A DNA stretch of 64,000 bases from Slackia sp. (GTDB taxonomy: Bacteria > Actinomycetota > Coriobacteriia > Coriobacteriales > Eggerthellaceae). The stretch's first letter is position 1, and every line of letters starts with the position of its first letter. The translations under genes were made by a program, and so were the position numbers. Shown here in pieces: positions 19,253 to 28,551 of the stretch. The DNA lies in contig JAUNBA010000005.1 of assembly GCA_030527325.1 (NCBI GenBank), positions 1 through 64,000 of the forward strand, given 5' to 3'. Below the pieces are notes generated by a model, which saw nothing but the letters and a program-made list of their open reading frames with translations, ran no database searches and was not told the origin of the DNA.

Positions 19253-20494
19253 GTGGACGAAATGAATTTCGGAGACGTGCTGCGCCAGGCCCGCGAACAA
19301 AGCGGCGAGGATCTGCTGTCCGTTGCGCGGCGCATCCGTATCCGCCCCGATATCCTGGAGCGCATCGAGGAATCGGATGTCGATGCCATGCCCCCGCGCG
19401 GGTATTCGCGCAATATGATCAACGCCTACGCGCGCTATCTGGGCTTGAATACCGCAGAAGTCGTGAAGATGTATCAAAACGCGCAGTATCGCAATCAGGT
19501 CGAGCATGCGCGCGAGAATATCAGGCCGGCAGGCTTCGAGGCGTCGGGCGTCAGGCGCGAGCCTCGGGCGGGCGCCGCCGTGTCGTCGCAGGCTTCGGCC
19601 GATCGAAGGAGAAGCTCTGCGGCCGCCCGTCCGACGCCTCCTGCCGCGCGCGGCGTCTACGATAACCCCCTATCTGCCGATATCGACGCGGCCATAGCGC
19701 CCCCGAAAGAGCGCTTCAGCAGCATCGGCGCCGTGCATGTGGGGTCGTATAACGCCTACGGCCAGGGCTTGTCGCAACGCAATGCCCGCAAGGACGGGCA
19801 GGCCGCCGCTACCCGCCGCATGGAAGCGGTCGATGACGGGCGTCGCCGCGATACGCGCAGCACCCATAAGGCGCGCCGCTCCACCATGCCTTCCGAACAC
19901 TACACCAACCTGTACGCTGCGCCGAAAAACATCGGGGTGCATGTGCCTTCGTGGCGCGACAAGGTGCCGTTCGTCATCGCGGGCATCATCGTCATCCTGC
20001 TGGTGGCGGTCATCACCATCGGCATCAACGCTTTCGGCCGATCGCAGGCCGAAGAGCCGCCCGCCGCTCCCATGAATGTGACGGGGCTTCCCAGCTCGCA
20101 GCCGGCGCCTGCCGCGTCGTCCGACCAGCCTGCCGATGCGGGGCAGGATGCGTCGCAAAGCGCGCCGCAAGCGAGCGCGCCCGTCGAAAAGGCGCCCGAG
20201 AAAACGGTCATGGCATACGACATACCGGAAGGGGTGTCCACCTATTTCGAGGTGTATGTGGACGGCAAATACGTGGACGGCGGCAGCGTGTCGGGTCCGC
20301 AATCGGGGTCGTTCGACGTCACAGGCGATTTCGAGTTCCGCGTCACCCCTCCCGAGGGCGTCACGCTGACCCAGGACGGCGCGCCTGTCGCCTTGGAGGC
20401 GAACAGCGCGGGCGTCGCCAACGTCGCCGTGTCCTTCGCCGATGTCCTGGCGGCATGGAACGAAGCGCATCCCGACGCCGCCGCGGCGGCATAG
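19253..20494 (+). CDS. RodZ-like helix-turn-helix membrane protein (DUF4115)
   Basis: 413 residues. The N terminus is a Cro-type helix-turn-helix (FGDVLRQAREQSGEDLLSVA...RIRPDILERIEE) as in RodZ; a basic, Ala-rich disordered middle follows; a single TM is at about 238-262; and a Pro/Ala-rich stalk leads to a C-terminal beta-domain (YFEVYVDGKYVDGG) of the DUF4115 type. RodZ links MreB to the wall machinery; many Actinobacteria keep such a protein next to ftsK. GTG start behind AAAGGAGG. Cell-shape role is inferred from family membership. Confidence 0.75.
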   Translation: MDEMNFGDVLRQAREQSGEDLLSVARRIRIRPDILERIEESDVDAMPPRGYSRNMINAYARYLGLNTAEVVKMYQNAQYRNQVEHARENIRPAGFEASGVRREPRAGAAVSSQASADRRRSSAAARPTPPAARGVYDNPLSADIDAAIAPPKERFSSIGAVHVGSYNAYGQGLSQRNARKDGQAAATRRMEAVDDGRRRDTRSTHKARRSTMPSEHYTNLYAAPKNIGVHVPSWRDKVPFVIAGIIVILLVAVITIGINAFGRSQAEEPPAAPMNVTGLPSSQPAPAASSDQPADAGQDASQSAPQASAPVEKAPEKTVMAYDIPEGVSTYFEVYVDGKYVDGGSVSGPQSGSFDVTGDFEFRVTPPEGVTLTQDGAPVALEANSAGVANVAVSFADVLAAWNEAHPDAAAAA

Positions 20495-20546
20495 CAACCC
20501 ATGGCGCAGGCGCGCGTGCGCCTGCATACGAGAGAAAGGTGCCCTC

Positions 20547-21044
20547 ATGGCTAAAGAATCAAGCTTCGACGTCGTCTCCACGGTCGATATCCAGGAGGTC
20601 GACAACGCCTGCGGCCAGGCGAAACGTGAAATCGCCCAGCGCTATGACCTGAAGGATTCAGGCGCCGATATCGCGCTTGACAAGGCGGGCCGCAAGATAA
20701 CCGTCTCCGCTCCGAGCGACTTCGTCGCCAAACAGGTCATCGACGTGCTTGGCACCAAGCTTTTGCGCCGCGGCATCGAGCTTTCCTCGGTGAAGTGGGG
20801 CGACCCCGTCGCGTCGGCGGGGCAGAGCGTGCGTCAGACCGCGGAAATCGTCGAAGGCATCGACAAAGAGACCGCAGGCAAGATCAACAAGGACATCAAA
20901 GCCCAGAAGCTCAAGGTGAAGGTGGCCATCGAGGGCGATAAGCTGCGCGTCAGCTCCCCTTCGCGCGATGCGTTGCAGGACGTGATCGCGTTTTTGAAGG
21001 GCAACGATTACGGGCAGCCCTTGCAGTACGTCAACTACCGATAA
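20547..21044 (+). CDS. yajQ: YajQ family nucleotide-binding protein
   Basis: 165 residues, almost exactly the family length. SSFDVVSTVDIQEVDNA at the start, EIAQRYDLKDSGADI and the C-terminal GNDYGQPLQYVNYR are hallmark stretches. Members form two ferredoxin-like domains; in Xanthomonas and Pseudomonas YajQ binds cyclic-di-GMP, while the role in Gram-positives is open. The ATG at 20547 has GAGAAAGG upstream. rimO follows after 12 bases. Confidence 0.93.
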   Translation: MAKESSFDVVSTVDIQEVDNACGQAKREIAQRYDLKDSGADIALDKAGRKITVSAPSDFVAKQVIDVLGTKLLRRGIELSSVKWGDPVASAGQSVRQTAEIVEGIDKETAGKINKDIKAQKLKVKVAIEGDKLRVSSPSRDALQDVIAFLKGNDYGQPLQYVNYR

Positions 21045-21056
21045 GCAGGTGTTGCC

Positions 21057-22409
21057 GTGACTATCATCGACGTTACCGCCGCGCATTGCCCCGCCCGGAC
21101 CGCGCCGAGCGCGCGTGTCTGCTTCGTCACGCTGGGGTGCGCGAAAAACGAGGTCGATTCGGCCGAGATGACCAAGCGCGTGCAAGACGCCGGCTTCTGT
21201 GTGGTCGAAGATCCGGCTGCGGCCGATGCCGTGGTCGTGAATACCTGTTCGTTCATCCAGGCCGCGACCGAGGAAAGCATCGACGCCATTTTCGAAATCT
21301 GCGGTCTCGATAATTTCGCATCGGGCTGCGCGAAGCTGGTCGTAGCGGGCTGCATGCCCGCCCGCTACGGCGATGATCTGGCGGGGGAGCTGCAGGAGGC
21401 CCAGGCGTTCGTTCCCTGCAGCCGCGAAGACGATATCGTCGAGGTGTTGTGCGATCTGCTCGACGTCGCCCCCATCGCGCCCTCGGACGCGAGCGCGGCT
21501 TCTCCGTACGCCGCAAGCCCCGCGTCGTACGTCAAGATCAGCGACGGATGCGATCGCTTCTGCAGCTTTTGCGCCATTCCGTATATTCGCGGGCGCTACC
21601 GCAGTTTTCCGCTGGAGGATGTGCGTGCGGCGGTGGCCGAGCGCGTGGCGGCGGGCGTGCGCGAGATAACCTTGATCGCGCAGGACACGGGTCGCTGGGG
21701 CGAGGATTTCGACACGCCCGATACCACGGCCCATCTGCTGGCATCGCTTGCCGACGAGTTTTCGGATACCTGGTTTCGACTCATGTACATCGAGCCTCAA
21801 GGCGTCACCGACGATCTGCTCGATGTGATCGCGAGCCGTTCGAACGTCTGCTCGTATCTCGATGTGCCGCTGCAGCATGCCAGCGAGCGCGTTTTGCGTG
21901 CCATGAACAGGGCGGGAAGCCCCGATTCCCATCGTGCGCTCGTCAAGCGCATGCGCGAGCGCGTCCCGGGCATAACGCTGCGCACCACGCTCATCGCGGG
22001 ATTTCCCGGGGAAGCCGATGAGGATTTCGACGAGTTGTGCGATTTCCTCGAAGAGGCGGAGTTCGATTACGTGGGCGTGTTCCCGTATTCGGCCGAAGAG
22101 GGCACGCGCGCCTTTTCTCTCGACGGCCAAATCGACGAGGAGGTCAAGATCGAGCGCGCGCAGCGTATCCGCGATCTATGCGACGCCATCGGCGAATCGC
22201 ACGTGTCGCAGCGCATCGGATGCGCGATGGACGTGCTCGTCGTCGGATGCGAAGAGGACGGCCAGCTGTACGGCCGCGCCATGTGCCAGGCCCCCGAGGT
22301 GGACGGCGTGGTGTATCTGGAGGAAGGCGAGGTCGGCGATATCGTGACGGTGCGCATAACCGATACCCTGGTCTACGAGATGGAAGGCGAGCCGATCGAT
22401 GTCCGATAG
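21057..22409 (+). CDS. rimO: Ribosomal protein S12 methylthiotransferase RimO
   Basis: Radical-SAM enzyme, 450 residues, that methylthiolates an Asp of ribosomal protein S12. N-terminal MTTase domain with VTLGCAKNEVDSAEM, NTCSFIQAA and VAGCMPARY carries the auxiliary cluster cysteines. The radical-SAM triad is C165, C169, C172 in GCDRFCSFCAIPYIRGRYRS. A C-terminal TRAM domain ends the protein. VTLGCAKNEVDSE-type opening and the SFCAIP motif favour RimO over MiaB, which is present separately at 28.5 kb. GTG start; the last 11 bases overlap pgsA-cinA. Confidence 0.93.
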   Translation: MTIIDVTAAHCPARTAPSARVCFVTLGCAKNEVDSAEMTKRVQDAGFCVVEDPAAADAVVVNTCSFIQAATEESIDAIFEICGLDNFASGCAKLVVAGCMPARYGDDLAGELQEAQAFVPCSREDDIVEVLCDLLDVAPIAPSDASAASPYAASPASYVKISDGCDRFCSFCAIPYIRGRYRSFPLEDVRAAVAERVAAGVREITLIAQDTGRWGEDFDTPDTTAHLLASLADEFSDTWFRLMYIEPQGVTDDLLDVIASRSNVCSYLDVPLQHASERVLRAMNRAGSPDSHRALVKRMRERVPGITLRTTLIAGFPGEADEDFDELCDFLEEAEFDYVGVFPYSAEEGTRAFSLDGQIDEEVKIERAQRIRDLCDAIGESHVSQRIGCAMDVLVVGCEEDGQLYGRAMCQAPEVDGVVYLEEGEVGDIVTVRITDTLVYEMEGEPIDVR

Positions 22410-23553
22410 CAACGCGAAGACGGCCGACACCGTGATGACGCCGGCCAATATCATCACCATGGTGCGCATCTGCCTGGTGCCCGTGTTCGTGGCCGCCATC
22501 ATCAGTCCGTGGCCCGAATGGATCGGCTTCGACGAGCTCGATGCCTGGAAATCGTGGATCGCCGCGGGCATTTTCGTGGTCATATCCTGCACCGACTGGC
22601 TCGACGGCTATCTGGCGCGCAAGCGTAACGAGGTGACCGATTTCGGCAAGTTCATGGATCCTTTGGCCGATAAGATCCTCGTGACGGCGGCACTGCTTGT
22701 GCTCATCGAACTGGGCGCCATTCCAAGCTGGGTCGTCTTGATCATCGTGGCGCGCGAATTCATCGTCTCCGGCGTGCGCATGATGGCGGCCAGCAAAGGC
22801 GAGGTCATCGCGGCGTCGTGGTACGGCAAGTTCAAGACCGTCTTCCAGATGATCGCCATCGTGCTGTTCGTGGTGAAGGAAAACCCCCTTCTGGGCGATT
22901 TCTCGTCGGGTTTTTACACGGGCCTGTATGTCACGAGCTGGGTCGTGATGGGCATCGCGCTGGTGCTGACCATCGTGTCCATGTTCGATTACGTCTCCAA
23001 GGCGCGTCATCTGCTCGGTTTCAAAGCCAAGGCTTCGGCCCCGGCGGATCCGACGCCGCCCGCGCCCTCGGCGGCTCGTCGCGTCGTTGAGGCGGCTGCC
23101 GCGCGCGGCATGCGTATCGGCACGGCGGAAAGCTGCACGGGCGGGCTGGTATGCGCCGCTTTGACCGACGTGCCCGGGGCTTCGGCCTGCGTGCGCGGGT
23201 CGGTGGTCAGCTATGCCAACGAGGTTAAACGTGACAGCCTACAGGTGCCGCAGGCCGTTTTGGACGAATATGGCGCCGTAAGCGAGCAGACGGCGTGCGC
23301 CATGGCGCGCGGCGCCCGCGCGGCGCTCGGGGTCGATCTCGCGGTGTCGGTCACGGGTATCGCGGGCCCTGCGGGCGCGGTGCCGGGAAAGCCGGTCGGC
23401 ACGGTATGGATTGGCTTGGCCGACGAATGCGGCGCGAGCGCGCGTTTGCATCGCTTCGACGGCGATCGCGAGGCGGTGCGCCGCCAGGCGGTCGAAGCCG
23501 CCGTCGAAACGCTTCGTACGGCGCTGCTCGATTCGGGCGAGGCCGCCTCGTAG
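22399..23553 (+). CDS. pgsA: Fused PgsA phosphatidyltransferase - CinA C-terminal amidase
   Basis: One uninterrupted 384-codon frame joins two enzymes. Residues 1-~200 are a CDP-alcohol phosphatidyltransferase with the DWLDGYLARKRN...FGKFMDPLADK motif (66-92, the D-x2-DG-x2-AR-x8-G-x3-D-x3-D signature) and several TMs, making phosphatidylglycerophosphate. After an Ala/Pro linker, residues ~225-380 match the CinA C-terminal domain (GTAESCTGGLVCAALTDVPG, SVTGIAGPAG), a nicotinamide-nucleotide amidase (PncC). In other Actinobacteria pgsA, cinA and recA are adjacent separate genes, so fusion is easy to picture. No internal ribosome-binding site or start was seen at the joint. Confidence 0.88.
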   Translation: MSDSNAKTADTVMTPANIITMVRICLVPVFVAAIISPWPEWIGFDELDAWKSWIAAGIFVVISCTDWLDGYLARKRNEVTDFGKFMDPLADKILVTAALLVLIELGAIPSWVVLIIVAREFIVSGVRMMAASKGEVIAASWYGKFKTVFQMIAIVLFVVKENPLLGDFSSGFYTGLYVTSWVVMGIALVLTIVSMFDYVSKARHLLGFKAKASAPADPTPPAPSAARRVVEAAAARGMRIGTAESCTGGLVCAALTDVPGASACVRGSVVSYANEVKRDSLQVPQAVLDEYGAVSEQTACAMARGARAALGVDLAVSVTGIAGPAGAVPGKPVGTVWIGLADECGASARLHRFDGDREAVRRQAVEAAVETLRTALLDSGEAAS

Positions 23554-23565
23554 CGACGGCCGAGG

Positions 23566-23599
23566 AAAAACGCGGGCGCGTGCGGCGTCCGCGTTTTTT
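23566..23599 (+). terminator. Intrinsic terminator after pgsA-cinA
   Basis: AAAAACGCGG pairs with CCGCGTTTTT around a 13-base loop and ends in a T run. It separates the rimO-pgsA unit from the SOS-controlled recA promoter. Confidence 0.8.
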
Positions 23600-23713
23600 A
23601 TGCCCGAACGCGGTGCGGATCGAGACCGCGCTTTGCCGGAACGGGGTCGGGTCCGCGCCGCATCCGCACGCCATCATGGCTCTTCGCGAGCAGCTCATGA
23701 TCCATGCGGATGA

Positions 23714-23742
23714 TTGACATGAGAACAAATGTTCGTAATAAT
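23714..23742 (+). promoter_or_regulatory. recA promoter with LexA operator in the spacer
   Basis: TTGACA at 23714-23719 and AATAAT at 23737-23742 are spaced by 17 bases. The perfect palindrome GAACAAATGTTC (23723-23734) fills the spacer, matching the Gram-positive LexA pattern GAAC-N4-GTTC. LexA bound there would block RNA polymerase; DNA damage would release it. Confidence 0.88.
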
Positions 23743-23780
23743 GAAGGCGGCCCTAGGCCTATTGAATTCGAGGAGCGCGG

Positions 23781-24809
23781 ATGAATCAGGATAAAGAGAA
23801 AACGCTGAAGCTCGCCACCGATCAGATCGAGCATAAGTTCGGCAAGGGTTCCATCATGAAACTCGGCGAAGACGGCGCCGATCTGGAGGTGGGCTTCATT
23901 CCGACGGGCGCTTTGGCGCTCGACGCGGCTCTCGGCATCGGCGGTGTGCCGCGCGGCCGTATCGTCGAGATATACGGCCCCGAGTCAAGCGGCAAGACCA
24001 CGCTCGCCCTGCAGATCCTCGCCGAAGCCCAGGCGCTCGGCGGCATCGTCGCGTTCATCGATGCCGAGCATGCGCTCGATCCCACCTACGCGGCTCGTTT
24101 GGGGGTCGATATCGACGAGGTGCTCATCTCGCAGCCCGACACGGGCGAGCAAGCGCTTGAAATATGCGATATGCTCGTGCGCTCGAACGCCATCGATGCC
24201 ATCGTCATCGATTCGGTGGCGGCGCTCGTTCCTCGCGCCGAAATCGAGGGCGAAATAGGCGATAGCAGCGTCGGATTGCAGGCGCGTCTTATGTCCCAGG
24301 CTCTGCGCAAGCTTGCGGGATCGCTCGCGAAGTCGAACACCACGTGCATTTTCATCAACCAGCTGCGCGAAAAGATCGGCGTGATGTTCGGCAATCCGGA
24401 AACCACGACCGGCGGCCGAGCTTTGAAGTTCTTCTCGAGCGTTCGCATAGACATCCGTCGCATCGAAACGCTGAAGAGCAAGAGCAACGAGCCTATCGGC
24501 AACCGCGTGCGTGCCAAAGTGGTGAAGAACAAGGTCGCGCCTCCGTTTCGCCAGGCGGAGTTCGATCTTATGTACGGAACGGGCATTTCCCGAGAAGGCT
24601 GCGTTATCGATATGGGCGTCGAAGCGGGCATTGTGAAAAAAAGCGGCGCGTGGTATACCTGCGGCGAGCAGCGCCTGGGGCAGGGCAGAGAAGCGGCCAA
24701 GGAAATGCTGCGCACCAATCCCGATCTGCGCGACGAAATAGAAGACGGCGTCAGGGCGTACTTCGGCATCCCCGTCGCCTGCTTCGAAGAGGCCGAGCAG
24801 GGCCAATAG
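23781..24809 (+). CDS. recA: Recombinase RecA
   Basis: 342 residues, standard length. Strand-exchange ATPase and co-protease for LexA self-cleavage. Walker [15 protein letters not shown]-type strand ([20 protein letters not shown]) and [11 protein letters not shown] are all intact; no intein. ATG behind GAGGAGCGCGG. Driven by the LexA-controlled promoter just upstream, with recX following in the same direction after 46 bases. Confidence 0.98.
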   Translation: MNQDKEKTLKLATDQIEHKFGKGSIMKLGEDGADLEVGFIPTGALALDAALGIGGVPRGRIVEIYGPESSGKTTLALQILAEAQALGGIVAFIDAEHALDPTYAARLGVDIDEVLISQPDTGEQALEICDMLVRSNAIDAIVIDSVAALVPRAEIEGEIGDSSVGLQARLMSQALRKLAGSLAKSNTTCIFINQLREKIGVMFGNPETTTGGRALKFFSSVRIDIRRIETLKSKSNEPIGNRVRAKVVKNKVAPPFRQAEFDLMYGTGISREGCVIDMGVEAGIVKKSGAWYTCGEQRLGQGREAAKEMLRTNPDLRDEIEDGVRAYFGIPVACFEEAEQGQ

Positions 24810-24855
24810 CCTTTATTCGGCATCGGTTTTCCATGGGGGAAGAAAGGCGGTAGGC

Positions 24856-25404
24856 GTGGCATGCGTTCATAGAGGCGGGTCCGGCTCTGCCGCCTCGCTT
24901 GGGCAGAACGGTCTTTTCGGCGACGAGGAAGAGGAGCGTAGGGCGTTTTCCAAAATAGTCCGCCTCGCCGCGTCGCGGGAGCTGTGTGCTTCGCACGCAC
25001 GGCAACGTCTTGCGCGCGATGGGTTCGACGGCGATGCTGCCGAGCGTGCCGTGCGCCGCGCATGCGCGTGCGGGCTGATCGACGATAGACGTTATGCCGA
25101 TGCGTTCGTGCGATCGCGCCTCGCCCAGGGGCGCGGTCGCGCGGGTATCGAGCGCGAGCTTGCCTCGTGCGCCATCGACGTCGCCGACCTTCCCGGGTGG
25201 CCCGACGAATACCTTCCCGCCGAGGGGCCCGACGAGGCGCAGCGTGCGTATGAGTGCGTGGCGCGCAATCCGCCTCGCTCGAAAAACCCGCAGGCGGCCG
25301 CTTGCCGAAAGCTTCTCGCGCGGGGCTTTTCCTACGATGCGGCCTTTGCTGCCGCGCGTCGTTATGCGCGCGGTTGCCGGGAGGATCCTCGAGGCCATTT
25401 TTGA
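24856..25404 (+). CDS. recX: Regulatory protein RecX
   Basis: 182-residue Ala/Arg-rich helical protein directly after recA, where RecX genes sit. Three-helix repeats are visible: ARQRLARDGFDGDAAERAV, GLIDDRRYADAFVRSRLAQG, and KLLARGFSYDAAFAAAR. RecX binds RecA filaments and limits their activity. The sequence is diverged and relies partly on context. GTG start with GGAAGAAAGG upstream. Confidence 0.8.
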   Translation: MACVHRGGSGSAASLGQNGLFGDEEEERRAFSKIVRLAASRELCASHARQRLARDGFDGDAAERAVRRACACGLIDDRRYADAFVRSRLAQGRGRAGIERELASCAIDVADLPGWPDEYLPAEGPDEAQRAYECVARNPPRSKNPQAAACRKLLARGFSYDAAFAAARRYARGCREDPRGHF

Positions 25405-25625
25405 TGAAACGCGACGCGTTTCTCGGCGGTGTCGGTGTATTATAGAAAGAAGCTTGAGTGTATTCGCATCGAATGTTCGGTGCTTTTCGATAAAACAATC
25501 GCATATGCATGTCTTTGTCGTTCCATGCGCTTCGCTCATGCCAGGTGTCTATGCCCGGCTTTTTTTGTGTCCGGTACACCGATACAACGCTTATGTCTGA
25601 ATCGAATGCAAGAAAGGGGAAGCCG
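25405..25625 (+). promoter_or_regulatory. rny leader: -10 element and hairpin with T run
   Basis: TATTAT at 25438-25443 could be the -10 of rny. At 25540-25566, GCCAGG pairs with CCCGGC (one mismatch, 8-base loop) and is followed by seven Ts, inside the leader and about 60 bases before the start codon. It may end recX readthrough or attenuate rny. The 221-base gap holds no convincing gene. Confidence 0.35.
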
Positions 25626-27167
25626 ATGTCCGAAATGATATGGCCCATCGCCGTTGTCGTCGTCGCCGTCGCAGGTGTCGCCGTCGGTTTCATCATCTCC
25701 CGCTATCTGGTGAACGCATCGAGCAAGAAGGCCGCCGAGGAAGCGAGCCAGCTTGTCGCCGATGCCAAGCGCCAGGCCGACACGTTGCGCCGCGAGGCCG
25801 TGGTCGAGGCGAAAGACGAAGTCTTCAAAATGAAGCAGGAGGCGCAGGCCGAGAACAAGGAGCGCATGCGCGAAGTGCGCAATGCGGAAAACCGCATCAA
25901 CCAGCGTGAAGAAACCCTCGACCGCCGCGTCGAAAGCCTCGATGCGCGCGAGCACCAGCTCTCTTCCATGCAGGGCCAGGTGGAGCGCCGCGAGCGCGAC
26001 CTGAAAAACGCCATGCAGGAAGTCAACGCGCGCCTCGAGCACGTTGCCGGCATGACTCCCGAAGAAGCCAAGCAAGAGCTGCTCGACAGCCTGCGCGACG
26101 AGGTGACCCACGAGAGCGCGGCTATCATCCGCGAGGCCGAGCAGCGCACCAAGCTCGAGGCCGATAAGAAATCGCGCGAGATCCTGAGCCTTGCCATTCA
26201 GCGCGTCGCGGCCGACCATTCCGCCGAAACCACGGTGAAAACCATCCACATTCCTTCGGATGATCTGAAGGGCCGCATTATCGGCCGCGAGGGCCGCAAC
26301 ATCCGTTCGTTCGAGCAGCTGACCGGCGTCAATCTGCTGATCGACGACACGCCCGAGTGCGTGACCATTTCGTGCTTCGACCCCGTTCGTCGCGAAATCG
26401 GCCGCGTCACCATGGAAAACCTCATCGCCGACGGCCGCATTCATCCGGCGCGTATCGAGGAGATGTACGCCAAGGCCGAAAAACAGGTGGGCCAGCAGGT
26501 CCAGGACGCGGGCGAGCAGGCCACGTTCGACGTGGGCATTCACGATCTGCATCCTGAACTGGTGCGTACGCTCGGTCGTTTGCGCTTCCGCACGTCGTTC
26601 GGCCAGAACGTGCTCAACCATTCTCTTGAGGTCGCCTACCTGTGCGGTGTGATGGCTTCCGAGCTCGGCCTCGATCCCGTTCCTGCTAAGCGTGCGGGCC
26701 TGCTGCACGACTTGGGTAAAGCCATCGACCACGAGGTCGAGGGCCCGCATGCCGTCATCGGCGCCGATCTGGCGCGTCGTTTCGGCGAAAAGCCCGAGAT
26801 CGTCCATGCTATCGAGGCGCACCATGCCGATGTCGAGCCGAACAGCGTGCTCGACGTGCTGGTGCAGGCGGCCGATGCCGTGTCGGCGGCTCGTCCCGGC
26901 GCTCGCAAGGAAAGCCTGGAAAGCTACGTCAAGCGTCTCGAGAAGTTCGAAGAGATCGCCAATTCCCATAAGGGCGTCGAGCGCACGTACGCCATGCAGG
27001 CGGGCCGCGAAATCCGCGTCATGGTGGTTCCCGACCAGGTCGATGAGGCGGCCGCCGTGGTGCTGGCTCACGATATCGCCAAGCAGATCGAAGACGAGAT
27101 GCAGTATCCCGGCCAGGTGAAAGTGGTCGTGATTCGAGAAAGCCGCGCGGTCGACTACGCGAAATAA
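25626..27167 (+). CDS. rny: Ribonuclease Y
   Basis: Membrane-anchored endoribonuclease that starts mRNA decay, 513 residues. N-terminal TM (residues ~5-22), a long charged coiled coil to about residue 200, KH domain ([20 protein letters not shown]) and HD domain ([17 protein letters not shown]). The HD metal site supplies the nuclease. With RNase J and PNPase also in the window, three core mRNA-decay enzymes are encoded here. ATG at 25626 behind AGAAAGGGGAAG. A strong terminator follows. Confidence 0.97.
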   Translation: MSEMIWPIAVVVVAVAGVAVGFIISRYLVNASSKKAAEEASQLVADAKRQADTLRREAVVEAKDEVFKMKQEAQAENKERMREVRNAENRINQREETLDRRVESLDAREHQLSSMQGQVERRERDLKNAMQEVNARLEHVAGMTPEEAKQELLDSLRDEVTHESAAIIREAEQRTKLEADKKSREILSLAIQRVAADHSAETTVKTIHIPSDDLKGRIIGREGRNIRSFEQLTGVNLLIDDTPECVTISCFDPVRREIGRVTMENLIADGRIHPARIEEMYAKAEKQVGQQVQDAGEQATFDVGIHDLHPELVRTLGRLRFRTSFGQNVLNHSLEVAYLCGVMASELGLDPVPAKRAGLLHDLGKAIDHEVEGPHAVIGADLARRFGEKPEIVHAIEAHHADVEPNSVLDVLVQAADAVSAARPGARKESLESYVKRLEKFEEIANSHKGVERTYAMQAGREIRVMVVPDQVDEAAAVVLAHDIAKQIEDEMQYPGQVKVVVIRESRAVDYAK

Positions 27168-27178
27168 CCGCTGTCTAT

Positions 27179-27209
27179 GCGCGCCCGCACGCCGGGCGCG
27201 CTTTTTTTT
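27179..27209 (+). terminator. Intrinsic terminator after rny
   Basis: GCGCGCCCG pairs with CGGGCGCGC around 5 bases, followed by eight Ts. It lies only 29 bases before the next start codon. Confidence 0.85.
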
Positions 27210-27237
27210 ATCGGAGTCCGCAAGCGAAGGGGTGTCC

Positions 27238-28287
27238 ATGGCGGACGATTTGAAGGCATTCGTCGGCGATGTGATGGGCGCGTCGTTTTCGCGGGTCGAA
27301 AGCGACTACGGCGATGGGTTCGTACGCCTGCGCGTTTCCGAGGCTCAGCGCAGACAGGCGAAGCAAGACATCCGCTGCGTGGAGGATGCGCTGATCGAGC
27401 TTTTGCGCAACGCTCGCGACGCCCATGCCCGCACGATCTTCGTCGCGACGGCACGTTCAGGCGCGTTGCGCACCGTGACGGTCATCGACGACGGCGACGG
27501 CATTCCGCACCATATGCATGAACGCGTATTCGAGCCGCGCGTCACCTCGAAGCTCGATACGCCGGTCGACGACGAATGGGGCGTGCACGGGCGCGGTATG
27601 GCGTTGTATTCGATCGCGCAGAACGCACACGAGGCCTCCGTCATCGCGTCATCGCCCGGGCAGGGCACGGCCATGCGCGTCGTCTTCCGTATCGGCGATA
27701 TCGCCGAGCGAAAGGACCAAAGCACGCTGCCGCGTCTTATCGCGGGAGAGAATGCGACGTGGACGCTAGGCGCGGGCCCTCATAACATGGCTCGTGCTGC
27801 GGCGGCCTTCTCGCTTTCCACGCACGAAACATGCCGGTTGTATTGGGGCAGTCCCGCCGAGGTGGCGCAGGCGTTGCGCGCGCACGGCGCGCGCCTCATC
27901 GAGCGAGGCCTGTCCGCTGGGCTTGCCGGTCGATTCGCGATGTGCACCGACGCGGATTCATTGGTCGATGTGGCCGCGGCAACGGGTCTTTCCGTATCGC
28001 GGCGCAGCGCGTATCGCGCGCTGAAAGGGGAGTGCGCCGTGCTGCGCCCGCTTTTCGACGAGCTGACGGATGCCGCCCGCGCGCGCCGCGCGAACCATGC
28101 CCCCGAGCCCTGCGACATGCGCGGGCTCAAAATCGCCGCCGACGATATGGATGCGTTCGTCTCCGCCCTGAATCAGGCATGGGAAGGCCTTGCCGCATCG
28201 TACTATCTCGAATCGTCCGTCGAACCGTCCGTGCGCGTGACGCGTGACGGCATCCATGTGGTCTTCCCCGTGGCGAAGCGCCTATAG
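27238..28287 (+). CDS. Orphan GHKL-type ATPase of unknown function
   Basis: 349 residues. The N-terminal 170 residues form a GHKL ATP-binding fold: N box ELLRNARDA (54-62), G1 DDGDGIP (84-90), G2 GVHGRGMALYSI (115-126), as in Hsp90, MutL and histidine kinases. There is no phospho-acceptor His box, no sensor, TM or receiver domain, and no MutL or GyrB transducer motif I recognise; the ~180-residue C-terminal half is unfamiliar. It sits behind a terminator, between rny and miaB-miaA, so a link to RNA metabolism is only a guess. ATG chosen for its AAGGGG site; GTG at 27232 is possible. Confidence 0.7.
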   Translation: MADDLKAFVGDVMGASFSRVESDYGDGFVRLRVSEAQRRQAKQDIRCVEDALIELLRNARDAHARTIFVATARSGALRTVTVIDDGDGIPHHMHERVFEPRVTSKLDTPVDDEWGVHGRGMALYSIAQNAHEASVIASSPGQGTAMRVVFRIGDIAERKDQSTLPRLIAGENATWTLGAGPHNMARAAAAFSLSTHETCRLYWGSPAEVAQALRAHGARLIERGLSAGLAGRFAMCTDADSLVDVAAATGLSVSRRSAYRALKGECAVLRPLFDELTDAARARRANHAPEPCDMRGLKIAADDMDAFVSALNQAWEGLAASYYLESSVEPSVRVTRDGIHVVFPVAKRL

Positions 28288-28394
28288 GGCGCCGTCGCCT
28301 ACGCGTTGCGCTCGTCCGCCGCGTCGTACGAAAGAGGAGGGGGACGAACGCCTCTTCCGAGCGGTGCCGGCGCGCTCCTGCGAAACGCGTGTAG

Positions 28395-28400
28395 TACAAT
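28395..28400 (+). promoter_or_regulatory. Putative -10 of miaB-miaA
   Basis: TACAAT about 150 bases before miaB, with no good -35. The leader that follows contains GC-rich imperfect repeats (TCGCGG, GATCGCGGG) but no recognisable riboswitch. Confidence 0.3.
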
Positions 28401-28551
28401 GCATCGAATCGCGGTCATGCGATCGCGGGCGAGCGTTGCGCCCGTTCGCATGCCGTAGCTTGATTACGCCGCCGAAGCCGGGCGGGGCCGATCGCGTACG
28501 CGGCGCACCTCGGCCGCGCATCGCGGTTTTCCCTGATAAGGAGTGTTATAT

